Source of the DNA: Pycnococcus provasolii | Taxonomy: Eukaryota > Chlorophyta > Pseudoscourfieldiophyceae > Pseudoscourfieldiales > Pycnococcaceae | NCBI GenBank assembly: GCA_938743325.2 | Contig: OW568894.1 | Span: forward strand, 124,001 to 188,000 | Length of the DNA stretch: 64,000 bases | Direction of reading: 5' to 3' | Shown: positions 8,601 to 18,300 of the stretch, in pieces | How positions within the stretch are numbered: the stretch's first letter is position 1 | Layout: the number at the start of each line of letters is the position of its first letter | Translations under genes and position numbers: made by a program | The notes under the pieces: generated by a model | What the model was told of the DNA's origin: nothing | The model's input: the letters and a program-made list of their open reading frames with translations, nothing else | The model's database searches: none

Positions 8601-10037
8601 TTAGACTTCCTCCACAACTGTAGCAAGCAGTTCGTTGAGCGCGCTTCCCTGTAACTTTGCCGCAACTTTCTCCACGCCGCTCGCCGCATCGCGCACGGCA
8701 ATGACAAGCTCGTGATCGCGGAACTCCTGCAAGTGCGCTCGTAACGTCAGCTCCGCGCTTACTAGGAACCGATCGCGGCACGCGGCATACAGCTCGCTCT
8801 GCGTCATTCCCGACGGGCCTGCGCGTGCAAGCACGCCGAAGATGTCGCGCGCGTTTGGAGTGAGCGTGCGCAGAACCACCGTCGCGGCGTGCAAAGCGGG
8901 CGCATCACCGGCATGCTTTCGCAGTACGGGCGGCACACCTCCGCTGAGTGCCGCCTCCGCCTCGTATGGCTCGTACGTGTGCGCCTCCACCCAAGCTGCG
9001 TCGAGCGCCTGCGTGAGACGTGCATCCATCGCAGCCGCAGCGTGCACGTGATCGGCGCTCGCGACGACGCGTACATACGGCCTCGCGTCGCACAGGGCAG
9101 CAAGTGCGTGCATGTTATCGCGCGTGCGCATGGCTTGTGCATCAATGCCATGCACGACGAGTAGAACGTGCTTGGGATCGTCTTTATTGAATCGCGCCAT
9201 CGCCGCGGCGACCTCCGAAGCTGTCGTCGCCGCGTTCTCGCCTCTTCGCGACGTCGCGATTCCGTTCGTCGCACGAGCTGCTGCCAGCACCTCGGTCGCC
9301 GCAGCGTGCACGTTCGCCTGCGGGTGGTGTCCATCGAGGACGACGACGTCGACGCCGCGTTCCGTCTCCGTCTGCGCGAACTCCTCGGCAGCACGCCGTT
9401 TGGATCCGAAGCCGTAGAGCACGACGGAGAAGCCGCTGAGAAGGAGCGAGCGCCACGTTGCGTGCGATTTCGTGAGGTTGGCGTGGATCGTCTGCCTTTC
9501 GTTGAAGTGCGGTGCGGGTAGCTTGCCAAGAAGTTCCGTGAGTTCTCGGCCGTTGAGAACGTGCCTGGGCATATCACCGACGAGCGTGGACGACTTTTTG
9601 CCAAGCGGTGTGGTGTCGTGCTTCGTCTTTTTCGCCTTTTCGGGCGTTTTCGCCTCTTCCAGGGTGGGAGAAGGTGGGTTTGTGCGCATTTTTTTCTTCA
9701 AAGGCTGCTCCTGCTGCTCAGGGGTTTTCGGAGGGCGCCCACGTCGCTTCTTTTGGTCTGACGACGCCGACGGGTTCTGCACCACAGCCGCCGCCATTCC
9801 CGCCTTTGATGCGGACGCGTGTTCCGAAGCGCCAAGCTTCTTCTTCTTCTCAGGCTCAGCAGCGTTCCGTGCTGCTGATGCCCCAGGAGCACGAGAAGCA
9901 CGAGGAGCACGAGGAGCACGAGGAGCAGAACCACCACCACCACCACGAGCAGATGAACGACGTCCAGCCGAGAAAGGAATCTGCGAGGAGGATGAGACGA
10001 TAAGTCGTGAGCGAGAAAGACGCACACCTTGAGGCAT
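8601..10037 (-). CDS. ORC2: Origin recognition complex subunit 2
   Basis: ORC2 is part of the complex that marks replication origins and loads MCM helicase. The product is 478 residues from the ATG at 10037, which has A at -3; an earlier ATG at 10085 has a poor context. The first 150 residues are basic and disordered, with one AT-hook (KKRRGRPPKTPEQ) and Gly/Arg-rich DNA-binding-like sequence. The AAA-like core follows, with SLLLSGFSVVLYGFGSKR near residue 200, the ORC2 signature. HVLLVVHGIDAQAMR corresponds to the Walker-B-like region. The C-terminal winged helix is AGPSGMTQSELYAACRDRFLVS with TLRAHLQEFRDHELV. It shares a promoter region bearing telomere-like repeats with COX11. Confidence 0.9.
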   Translation of the reverse strand: MPQGVRLSRSRLIVSSSSQIPFSAGRRSSARGGGGGSAPRAPRAPRASRAPGASAARNAAEPEKKKKLGASEHASASKAGMAAAVVQNPSASSDQKKRRGRPPKTPEQQEQPLKKKMRTNPPSPTLEEAKTPEKAKKTKHDTTPLGKKSSTLVGDMPRHVLNGRELTELLGKLPAPHFNERQTIHANLTKSHATWRSLLLSGFSVVLYGFGSKRRAAEEFAQTETERGVDVVVLDGHHPQANVHAAATEVLAAARATNGIATSRRGENAATTASEVAAAMARFNKDDPKHVLLVVHGIDAQAMRTRDNMHALAALCDARPYVRVVASADHVHAAAAMDARLTQALDAAWVEAHTYEPYEAEAALSGGVPPVLRKHAGDAPALHAATVVLRTLTPNARDIFGVLARAGPSGMTQSELYAACRDRFLVSAELTLRAHLQEFRDHELVIAVRDAASGVEKVAAKLQGSALNELLATVVEEV

Positions 10038-10357
10038 GGTACCAGAAGGTGATGAAGGGTCGGATTGGTTCCTGCGTGCGGGCATGGAAAATGAAAAGGC
10101 GGAAATGGACACCCGGGGGCAGGGGCGGGAAAGAATCACCCATCAAAGGGCAGGAACAGGCGGGAAAGGAACAGGGGACCCCCTGGGGGGACGCGGGGGG
10201 AGGGCAATAACCCTATCGTAGTGGTAACCCTAACCCTAATCTAATCAATGAGGACTCTGACGTAAACCCTAACCCGGATGCCCCCCCCCCCCCCCCCAAT
10301 CCCCCGAACTCCGCCATCTCGAGAAATCGATCTCGGAGGTTGGTGACGTCGACGGCG
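10038..10357. other. Intergenic, ORC2/COX11 divergent promoter
   Basis: The 320 bp region contains the telomere-like patch at 10207-10275 and a run of 17 C at 10281-10297. An upstream frame of ORC2 extends into it, but lacks a good start context. Confidence 0.55.
10207..10275 (-). promoter_or_regulatory. Telo-box/telomere-like patch upstream of COX11
   Basis: CCCTAA units on the plus strand (ATAACCCTA, GTAACCCTAACCCTAA) lead to GTAAACCCTAAC at 10262-10273, the same 12-mer as at 7352. The patch ends 82 bp before the COX11 ATG and five bases before a run of 17 C. Confidence 0.7.
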
Positions 10358-11494
10358 ATGGCGATGACGTCGTCTTTCCCGTGCTCGTCAACATGGCGCA
10401 ACGTTCTTCCTCTGGCTTCCATGGGCTCACCCGGGTTCTCTCTCGTCGGGTCTCTCTTGTCGTCTCAGGCTCATGTAATAAGTGCGCGCCGTCTTAGCAA
10501 TGTCTCTGGTAATGTGCACAGTTGTGTTAGCCTTTCTAGTTTGAAAGCAATAACGTCCATGAACACTCATGGATCCACCAGCTCTTCCAGAGGGCTGATG
10601 TTACTTAAGGAACGATGGAACGCGGCGCGTGCGCGTTCGTCACTTGCGGGCTCGGCACGTGCTCGCAATGCTAATATGCGCACTCCAGTTATGAGTTCGT
10701 CGTTCGCGAAAACGACGGGAGGTTTGCAGCACCGTCTTTCTTGTAGGGGGTGGGCAGCCTCGGCAGCACCGGCGTCGTCAGGAGCAGGAGCGTCGAGGGC
10801 CGAGCGACTCACGGCACACGCGCAGGAAGCGGCACGCCAGAAAAATCGCGACTTGGCACTCTACGGAACGGCGATCGTCGTCGGCATGGTGGGTGTGACG
10901 TACTTGAGCGTACCACTCTATCGCATGTTCTGTCAGGCGACCGGGTTTGGGGGAACAGTACGCCGCGTCGAAGGGGACAGTGTCGAGGCTAAGATTGCAC
11001 GTGGATGGGACCTCAGCGAGACCGACGCCGCAAAGTGCGCGGAACGCACGCTCACGATCCAATTCAACACGGACGTGAACGGCGACCTCGACTGGACGTT
11101 CACGCCGACGCAAAGAGAGGTTAAGGTGCACCCAGGACAAACAGCACTGGCGTTCTTCACTGCGCGCAACAACACCGACCGTGCCATAACCGGCGTCGCT
11201 ACCTACAACGTCACGCCGCAAAAAGCGGGGAGCTTCTTCGCGAAAATACAGTGCTTCTGTTTCGAGGAGCAGCGCTTGCGTCCTCACGAGGAGGTGGACA
11301 TGCCCGTTTTCTTCTACGTGGACCCGTCCATTGTTCGCGAGCGCAAGCTCGAGGGCGTAGACACGCTCATGCTCAGCTACACGTTTTTCAAAGTAAGCGA
11401 GGACGACGACGAGGAGGTGTGCGAGCCATGCCTGGAGGCGAAGGAGAATGCAAGCGCGGCAGCCGCGAAGGTTGGACTGACGGTGAAGTCGTGA
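10358..11494 (+). CDS. COX11: Cytochrome c oxidase assembly protein COX11
   Basis: COX11 delivers copper to the CuB site of cytochrome oxidase subunit 1 in the inner mitochondrial membrane. The 378-residue product begins with about 150 Ser/Arg/Ala-rich residues suited to a mitochondrial presequence. A single membrane span follows (IVVGMVGVTYLSVPLYRMFCQATG, written here in part). The intermembrane copper domain has DWTFTPTQREVKVHPGQ, then the paired-cysteine CFCF motif (IQCFCFEEQRLRP), then PVFFYVDPS. The family core is complete; the N-terminal extension is long. The first ATG is used; a TTG at 10340 lies upstream. No TGTAA is seen soon after the stop. Confidence 0.93.
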   Translation: MAMTSSFPCSSTWRNVLPLASMGSPGFSLVGSLLSSQAHVISARRLSNVSGNVHSCVSLSSLKAITSMNTHGSTSSSRGLMLLKERWNAARARSSLAGSARARNANMRTPVMSSSFAKTTGGLQHRLSCRGWAASAAPASSGAGASRAERLTAHAQEAARQKNRDLALYGTAIVVGMVGVTYLSVPLYRMFCQATGFGGTVRRVEGDSVEAKIARGWDLSETDAAKCAERTLTIQFNTDVNGDLDWTFTPTQREVKVHPGQTALAFFTARNNTDRAITGVATYNVTPQKAGSFFAKIQCFCFEEQRLRPHEEVDMPVFFYVDPSIVRERKLEGVDTLMLSYTFFKVSEDDDEEVCEPCLEAKENASAAAAKVGLTVKS

Positions 11495-11829
11495 TGACAA
11501 GCCTAAGATTGCTCATTTAGTAATAGAAATGTACTTTACTTTGTCCAGAGGTCGTCCATGCGCGCCTTATTCATCATCATGGTCGAAAACTAACAAAATA
11601 ACAGAATTTAAAAAACCAAAATAACAGAATTTAAAAAACACAAACAAAAGGTAACTCGGCAAGACGGCAGCTCACAACACGCGGTCCGTCCGTCGTAAAT
11701 CATTTCATGATTTACGGTTGGTGATTACGGTTCATGATTTACGGTTGGTTTTCGGGTTAGGGTTTAGGGTCATTTCATGATCTTCGTCTTTTTTCAGTCT
11801 CACGCGAGAGACAACAGATCACAGATAGC
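11495..11829. repeat. Convergent intergenic region with two kinds of direct repeats and a telomere-like patch
   Basis: An AT-rich 22 bp unit occurs twice in tandem (11595-11616 and 11618-11639). The 19-mer TTCATGATTTACGGTTGGT occurs exactly at 11704-11722 and 11731-11749. A short patch of GGGTTAGGGTTTAGGGT follows (11755-11771), and CATTTCATGA flanks both sides (11701 and 11772). Neither adjoining gene has a TGTAA signal here. Confidence 0.75.
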
Positions 11830-12662
11830 TCAGCGGACGAAGTTGTTGTACGCCGCCTCTCCATATGCGAGGTTGGGCACCGTCACAAACTGCAAGCATT
11901 CGAGCGCATCCTCGAAGCGGCGATCAATTTGTTCATCATCGCTCTCCGAGGAGTCCGAGCCATTCGGCAGCTTCGCACCGAGCTTCCATCCATACATCTT
12001 GGCAATGGTCACGATGCTGCGTTTTTCATTGTGATTCATCAGATGAATCGGATCATCCTGGGGTTCCGGATCCGACGTGGGATACGGACCATACCTTTCA
12101 CTCCAGTGTGAGTGACAAATTGCGGCGTGGTCGCAACACTTCCGCCAAATTCGCATCATATTGCGCGCCATCGAGCTGTGCGCTTGAGCTTGGATCGTCA
12201 GTCGCAGAATGCGTTGCTCATTCGAGAGCGATTCAAAGCTCGCTTTGATGACCTCCATATCTGCCGCATTGACGCTCAAATGCTTCATCTGTTGTTCCAC
12301 CACTTCATCATCATGTTCGGCAGCTTGTTCGGCAGGGTGTGCCGAGATTCCTCCTCCCAGCACGCGCCCTTCTTTAGCAGCAGTGCCCGATGTACCCTCC
12401 GAGCAGAGTACGTCCGCTGTCAGTCCGCTGTCAGAGTACGTCCGATGTATGACGTCGCTGTCGATCCGGAGAGCAGGCTCACGTGACGGCATTTTTGAGT
12501 CGGACGCCGCGACAACATCGCCAAGCACATCCTCATCAGTCACATGACTCACATCACTTACGTTGACCGCCGCCATCGTCCAGTGACTGCCACCAATATT
12601 GATTGACACCGCCGCCAAGTTTGAGTTCGCTTCACCATCAACAACACCTTGCTGATTTTTAC

Positions 12663-12738
<76 letters not shown>

Positions 12739-12750
12739 CATCGTCATCAT
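11830..12750 (-). CDS. Hypothetical protein with an N-terminal poly-Asn run
   Basis: The 306-residue product starts MMTM, followed by 25 consecutive Asn residues encoded by an uninterrupted AAC run. Residues 40-150 are acidic and Ser/Thr-rich. A helical segment follows (about 165-215: MEVIKASFESLSNEQRILR, then MARNMMRIWRKCCDHAAICHS), then a conserved-looking end with a YGPYPTSDPEPQDDP segment and ALECLQFVTVPNLAYGEAAY. I recognise no family. The frame is uniform and codon use is gene-like outside the repeat. The Asn run could vary between strains. The gene is divergent from the acyltransferase. Confidence 0.55.
12664..12738 (+). repeat. Perfect (GTT)25 microsatellite
   Basis: Twenty-five uninterrupted GTT units; on the minus strand they are AAC, coding for Asn in the hypothetical gene. 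Confidence 0.95.
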
Positions 12751-13087
12751 TATTCAATAAATACAAAGGCTCGCCGAACTCCCACGCGAACGGAATGCCA
12801 CAGCGCATGCACCACTGCTGTACCGACCCTACAGCAGTTTCTTCTGCAATTCGCCGTCGTCTGAGGAGCAGTGGGCCTCGCTTCTTCAAGATGGGTCCGT
12901 ATCAATATTTTTTTCGAGGGTTGTTCCTCGGATCCGATTTCGGTTACTATTAAGTCGCGATAACTGGGGGATCCGGGTTCAAATTGAGAACCATGAAACC
13001 CTGTCGTAATAAGGTCTGTCTGACCATGATGCTTTGCACCGCGATCGCGATGATTGGTCGGCAATTGAAAAAAAACAGACGAAAACG
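12751..13087. other. Intergenic, divergent promoter
   Basis: This 337 bp region has no telomere-like patch. It contains a GGGGGATCC element (12966-12974), related to the repeat core at 3.85 kb. No coding sequence is convincing. Confidence 0.45.
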
Positions 13088-14728
13088 ATGGCGGCGTCGT
13101 GGATGCCCACCTTCGCGTCCAGCACGTGGTTCAACTACGTCAACTTTTTCGTCAGTGTGATTTCGCTCTGCATTTTTGCTCTCTTGACGATTCTATTCGC
13201 GCTCACGCCCCTGTGGCAAGCTTGGGGGGCGCGATGCCGCCAATGCTGTCGCGATCGTCGTCGGGATCCTGTTGACGATCCTGGCGATTTGGAGTTGGCG
13301 AATGGCGATGATGATGGACATGAGAAGAAAGAAAAGAAGAAGAACGAGACAACGCTGTCGCTGTCGCTCGATAAAGAGCAGGAGGAGTCGGAGGCGCCTC
13401 CCGCCAAGCCCAAGCCTGCTCGCCTCCACTACCTGGACAACATCAAGTGGATGCTCATCGAAGTAGTGATTCTGCACCACGTCGCGTGCGTTTTCAGTGG
13501 TTATAAATGCACCGGGATCGGTCTCTTCCCCGCGACGGTTGGCATTGGCGAACCCGGAAGCAACGACTCGCTGATGGTGCTCCAACTCATCAGCCGTTGG
13601 TTCCTTACTCTGAACCAGTCGTACTTCATGGCGCTCTTCTTCTTCATCTCCGCGTACTTCTCGCCGTCGAGTCTGGATCGCAAGGGCGCGTGGAAATTCC
13701 TCGAGGACAAGTTCTGGCGCCTGGGCGTCCCGCTCACTGTCTGCACTTTCTTGCTCTACCCAGCTATCAACACGGCGATCGCCAACATCTTCCAACCAGG
13801 GCGCTTCTGGGTCAATCCGCCATACCTGCCGAGCCCGGACCAGCTGTGGTTTGTCTTCTGGCTGCTCCTCTTCAACCTCGTGTACTTGGGCTGTTCGCAG
13901 ATCCATCGCGCGATAGGGAAGACGCGCGGCGAATCGATCGAGAAGAAGAACGCGACTCTGAGTCTGAGTCCTGGGACGGCGCATCGATCGAACACATCCG
14001 CCTTGCTGCGTCCCGTTCTTTACTTCCTTGCGGTGTGGATTGGCGTCTCCGTCGTTCAAGGCTGTATCTCTATCCTTGGCCTGTACCAAGGAACCGCGTC
14101 GTGGGGGTTGCTCTTCAACAGCGCGTCGTTCTTTGACATGGGCATGTACGTCACGTACTTCGTCGGCGGAATTCTCGCGAAACGGCACGGCTGGCTCACG
14201 GCATTTGCCACGTTGGACTGCAAGCTCGTGTGGATTGCGCGGGCTTGCTGTCTCGTCGGCGCATTCCTTCCAGGCATTTGCCCTCTGTGGGAGGGCCTCC
14301 CGAGCTGGGTGGCGGTCGATGCGCGCCTCAAGGAGACTGGTGCGGACCCCTTCGTGGTGAGTCCGGGGTTGTTCTACAACTTATTCGGTCTGGCGTTCAC
14401 CGTGGTGCTGCTACACGACGCTCCGAAGTACCTCAACTTCACCAACCCGTTTACGCGCTTCATGGCACGCAGCGCCTACACGGCGTACATCATTCACTTG
14501 TGGTTCGTCACGCTCGCGGCCATTAGCTTTGCGTTCATCTTAGGTGCCACGACCGAGATCCCGGCTGTGGGCTGGCTAGGGGGGGGGTCCCTGGCAGTCA
14601 AGGCGGAAGAGGTGGCAGCGTGGATGCCGTGGGTTGCGGCGCTGTACGTTAGCGTCGTCGTCACCGTCGTCGTCTGGCCCCTCGCCTACGCGCTCGCCGT
14701 CATGCCGGGGCTCAGGACCATGCTCTAA
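13088..14728 (+). CDS. Acyltransferase-3 (OafA/MdoC-like) polytopic membrane protein
   Basis: The 546-residue protein has one N-terminal membrane segment (about 15-40), a charged cytosolic loop (50-115), and then about ten hydrophobic segments. The acyltransferase-3 signature is clear: RLHYLDNIKWMLIEVVILHH, with the conserved His in the first core helix, followed by FMALFFFISAYFSPSSL and the FWRLGVPLTVCTFLLYP segment. Family members move acyl groups from acyl-CoA or a membrane donor to sugars or lipids. The acceptor here is unknown. The first ATG (MAASWMPTF) is used; a TTG at 13034 lies upstream. It is in tandem with the giant gene. Confidence 0.8.
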   Translation: MAASWMPTFASSTWFNYVNFFVSVISLCIFALLTILFALTPLWQAWGARCRQCCRDRRRDPVDDPGDLELANGDDDGHEKKEKKKNETTLSLSLDKEQEESEAPPAKPKPARLHYLDNIKWMLIEVVILHHVACVFSGYKCTGIGLFPATVGIGEPGSNDSLMVLQLISRWFLTLNQSYFMALFFFISAYFSPSSLDRKGAWKFLEDKFWRLGVPLTVCTFLLYPAINTAIANIFQPGRFWVNPPYLPSPDQLWFVFWLLLFNLVYLGCSQIHRAIGKTRGESIEKKNATLSLSPGTAHRSNTSALLRPVLYFLAVWIGVSVVQGCISILGLYQGTASWGLLFNSASFFDMGMYVTYFVGGILAKRHGWLTAFATLDCKLVWIARACCLVGAFLPGICPLWEGLPSWVAVDARLKETGADPFVVSPGLFYNLFGLAFTVVLLHDAPKYLNFTNPFTRFMARSAYTAYIIHLWFVTLAAISFAFILGATTEIPAVGWLGGGSLAVKAEEVAAWMPWVAALYVSVVVTVVVWPLAYALAVMPGLRTML

Positions 14729-15324
14729 TGTTGTACTTTTGTCTTTTTAGACAAAGTAAGAATTGAAAAAAGAAATAATGATGAATGTAGTATTTACGTA
14801 ACATGTGAAAAGAACATTGTACTTGGTTGCTTTCACCCACGAGCTCGACGCTATAGTTGGCAATATAATAGCGTTATTTCGCCAAGCCCCTACTAAAATA
14901 TATCACCTATATCGCCAGCGCTCGAGTCGTGGGCCCAGATCCACATGTTCACGACCCTCGCCACGACGCCATCTTCTTCTTGATTCATGTGCTCGCGGCG
15001 AGCGTCGATGATGCATTGATGCCCCACCGACGCGACGCACCACTGCAAGACGCGAAGCAAGGCGGACGCCCACGACTCGTGCAGCTCGCCGGCAATGCGG
15101 CGAGTGATCCGCATCGTCGACGGTGCACGCTAGCATGCGTGGGCGTCGATGGCGTCGATGACGGCGCTTCTTCTCTGTTTTTATTCCGTTTTTCAATAAT
15201 AATGCCCGAAGGCATGCTCGGGACCTTTACCTTTTTTCCCAAACCCCCAAACAAAAGCCTTTGGTTTTCTTTTGCTTGACTGGAGTTGACTGCCTTTATC
15301 GTAAAAAGTCGTTTTTGCATATTA
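14729..15324. other. Intergenic between acyltransferase and giant gene; GC-rich island of uncertain nature
   Basis: The 596 bp region is AT-rich at both ends but has a GC-rich core at about 14920-15170. Short open frames exist on both strands, for example 14893-15114 minus (73 codons: a WASALLRVLQWCVASVGHQC stretch is inside). None has recognisable similarity. The core may be a decayed gene fragment or a small uncharacterised gene. Confidence 0.35.
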
Positions 15325-18300
15325 ATGGAGTCGCCGAAGAGCGGTGGTGGTGGTGGTGGCGGTGGTGGTGGTGGTGACCGTGGTGGTGGTGACCGTGGTG
15401 GTGACCGTGGTGGCGGTGGTGGTGGCGGTGGCGGTGGTGGGTTAAGTGTTAGCGGCTCTAGTGCTCGCTCTAGTGTCGACCATGTTCATCTGCGTCGCAC
15501 TCCCAGCTCTCTTAAGATGTACCCTGGGGGGAGTACCTTTAGTAGTAACCTTAGTGGTGGTGAACTTGGCCATGGGGACGTGGGTGGTCCCATCTCGCCT
15601 TGGTCCGCTCGTGGTGGTGGTGGTGGTGGTGGTGGTAGTGGTGCTACGACTCGACGTGCGCGGTTTGCTGACCAGAGAGGGAACAACGACTCCTCCTCCT
15701 CCGAAGACGATGACGGTAAGGATAACAAGGATTCCAAAAAATCGCGCAACACGGTACACCTGGATATGGAGGAAGGCAGAGACCCGTTCGAGAAGTTCAA
15801 CTCCAACGACGGACAAGTCGTCGCCAACGCAATGACCATACTCACAAACCTCGGACGCAGACAGTCGCAGCGTGTTGGACAGAAGGCGATGCAGTGGGTC
15901 GGCCTGAGCTCCACAAGGGCCGCGCGAAATACGCTGAGGAAGTGCTGGCAGGAGGTGGCGGACAGCGGTGGACACGCAAAAGGAAGCTTCGCCGCGGCCC
16001 TGCTTCGCACGCCGGCGTCTGAGCGGAACAGCAACTTCGTTGTCGCGGAGGGCGAAGGCCTCGACGACACGAACGTGCGGCCTGTTGCGCTGACACAGGA
16101 CATGGAACTCGACACCGTGCGATCCGCCATCGCGCGCAAATTTCACGTCTACGTAGAGCAGCGCCGCGTCGTAGAAGCTGGCGTGGAGTCGGTCATGTAC
16201 CAGCGCATCGATCCTATCGTGCTGGCCGTCGACGCCTATTTCGACTCACGCATGCGTGCTTGTGCGCTAGCGGCGGGAGCAGATTCCGACATGCCATTTG
16301 AAAAGGCTTTAGAGCACACCATTGTCGCCGCCCTGGGTCGTGAGAAGGTCGCCCGAGCTCTCATGCCCAAGCCAAGGCGATCCACGGCCAAATCAAAGAT
16401 GAAGCGACAACCGCTGTCAAAGCAGCCGACGCTGAAGCTCGTGTCGGCAGACGTAGACGCAACGATCACGCATCGCCATGCAGCCTATCCAGAACGACGA
16501 CGGGAGGTGGATTCGGATGAAATGTGGCGACGCGTTGCGCGTCCGGAACCATTGAACTATGCGCATCTCGTTCAGAGGCACGCCACGCGACTTGGATCTG
16601 AACGCGTCATCGCCGCTAACACCATTGGCGGAGGAAGCAGTGATGCCACGGCTCTGGGCAAGAGCGCTCTTTGCGTAAATAATCACATGGATCCAGAGAC
16701 TGCGGCGTCCACTCTCAACAGCTTGGCCGCCGATGGCGGCTTGGTGCTATGGGAGCTGGCGTGCGACGGTGGCTGGGGCTTGCGGCTCCGTGTTGCGCAG
16801 CTCTCGAATGAGCGTGAACGAAGAACACACGCGATTTCAGCCGCTCGTCAGAAATCACACTGGCCGCTGGGTGCATTCTGCGATTACAACGCCAGCACAA
16901 CCTATCCTGACCATTTAGTACATCGCAAGGCTCGCAGCTTCTTCGATCACAGCTTTGTATTCGCAACCGATGATGTAGGCCATGCCACGCGTCGTTCACT
17001 CCTTTATCTTGCAGCCTCCGATGCAGCCGAGGCACGCCATGCCGGTGTATGCGCAGGATCGTGGCTTGGATACAAGGCTTGGTCCGCAAGCTGGTGGGAA
17101 AGCGCGGCAAAGCGGGCTGAAAAAGAGGGTAGAATGAAGGACGCATCCAACCTGCGCCGATCCTTCGCGCTTCGTCATCGTGGGACATTCCGATGCGCGC
17201 TGTCTCAGCTCATATCGGATGGATATCTCGAAAGTACGTTTGCCATGGGCATTCGAGAACTACGCATTGCAAGCAGTGGACCGGAGGGGAAGCTCGAGGC
17301 GATGCCGAATTTGTTAGCTTTGAGCATGTGCCTGAGCTCCGTGCTTGCAGCAGGAGACGAGTTATGCGGCGCAGCATCAAGGCTGCTAAGCACCGACAGT
17401 CGCTTCGCCAACGGAGCCTCGCTCGGTCCTGGACACCTTGGCCTCGCAGGAGGCGCGTACGGATATCGCGTCATGGCATTGATGTGCGCATTGGACGCCG
17501 ACACAGAACAACTTCAGAATGATTCGGCGACCCGCCATTCAGAAAAAAGACTTCGACAACACAATGTTGATACATACCGAACGGCATCCTTTGCATCTCG
17601 AACGTTGGCAAGCATACTTTGTGGCACACGTAGGCACTTTCTGACTGACGAATTGCGAGAAGGCTCGTTGCCAACGTTCGATATGTGCGTCAGTGGAATA
17701 CGCGGTGAGGAAGCGCGAAAGCTATTAGCTCATACTTCACACGGACCAGGTTTAAACGCTCTCATGAGTCCAAGCTTGCGCAGCCCGTATGCGGCGGTTC
17801 GAAAAAGTCTTGCGGACGTCATCGCAATTCACAGTCAAACTGCCGAAGATCGCTCTTACCTTTTGGTGGAAGATACGCTGATTGACCCCGATGGATTGCT
17901 CAAAATTCAAGGTGTGCCAAGGAAGGCGATAGCCTCATTTTCGATACCTGCACCACGTGCACCAGTTTCAATGGTCCATGCTCTTGTTGAGGAAATGCAC
18001 TGCGCCTTGGTTGACTGCGAGTATCGTGACGACGTTCCACCTGAAGAGCACTTCAACGTGCAATTTGGGTCCGGGGATCTTGCGAGTCAGTCTCCCAAAG
18101 TTCAGCTGGGTGCATTAGCTGTCACCCAAGCGTGCGGAATCTGGGGATGCACCGTTGCGGGTGCTGAGATTTGGCGAGCGCAACTTTCAAATTCCGATCG
18201 CGTGCATTTCGATTCTTCATCCGTCGGTTCCATGGAAGGTGGGGATGCAGCGGATGCCAATGATGTTTTTCACCATCATTATGCAACGGAAACACAACGA

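Noticed and set aside
12659-12889. Frame ending in poly-Gln across the GTT run on the minus strand
   Set aside because: The run reads as Gln only in a frame that stops at once after it, while the Asn frame continues for 270 protein-like codons.
13193-14188. 331-codon minus-strand frame
   Set aside because: It is antisense to the acyltransferase-3 gene, whose membrane spans and signature are clear; the antisense product is charged and featureless.
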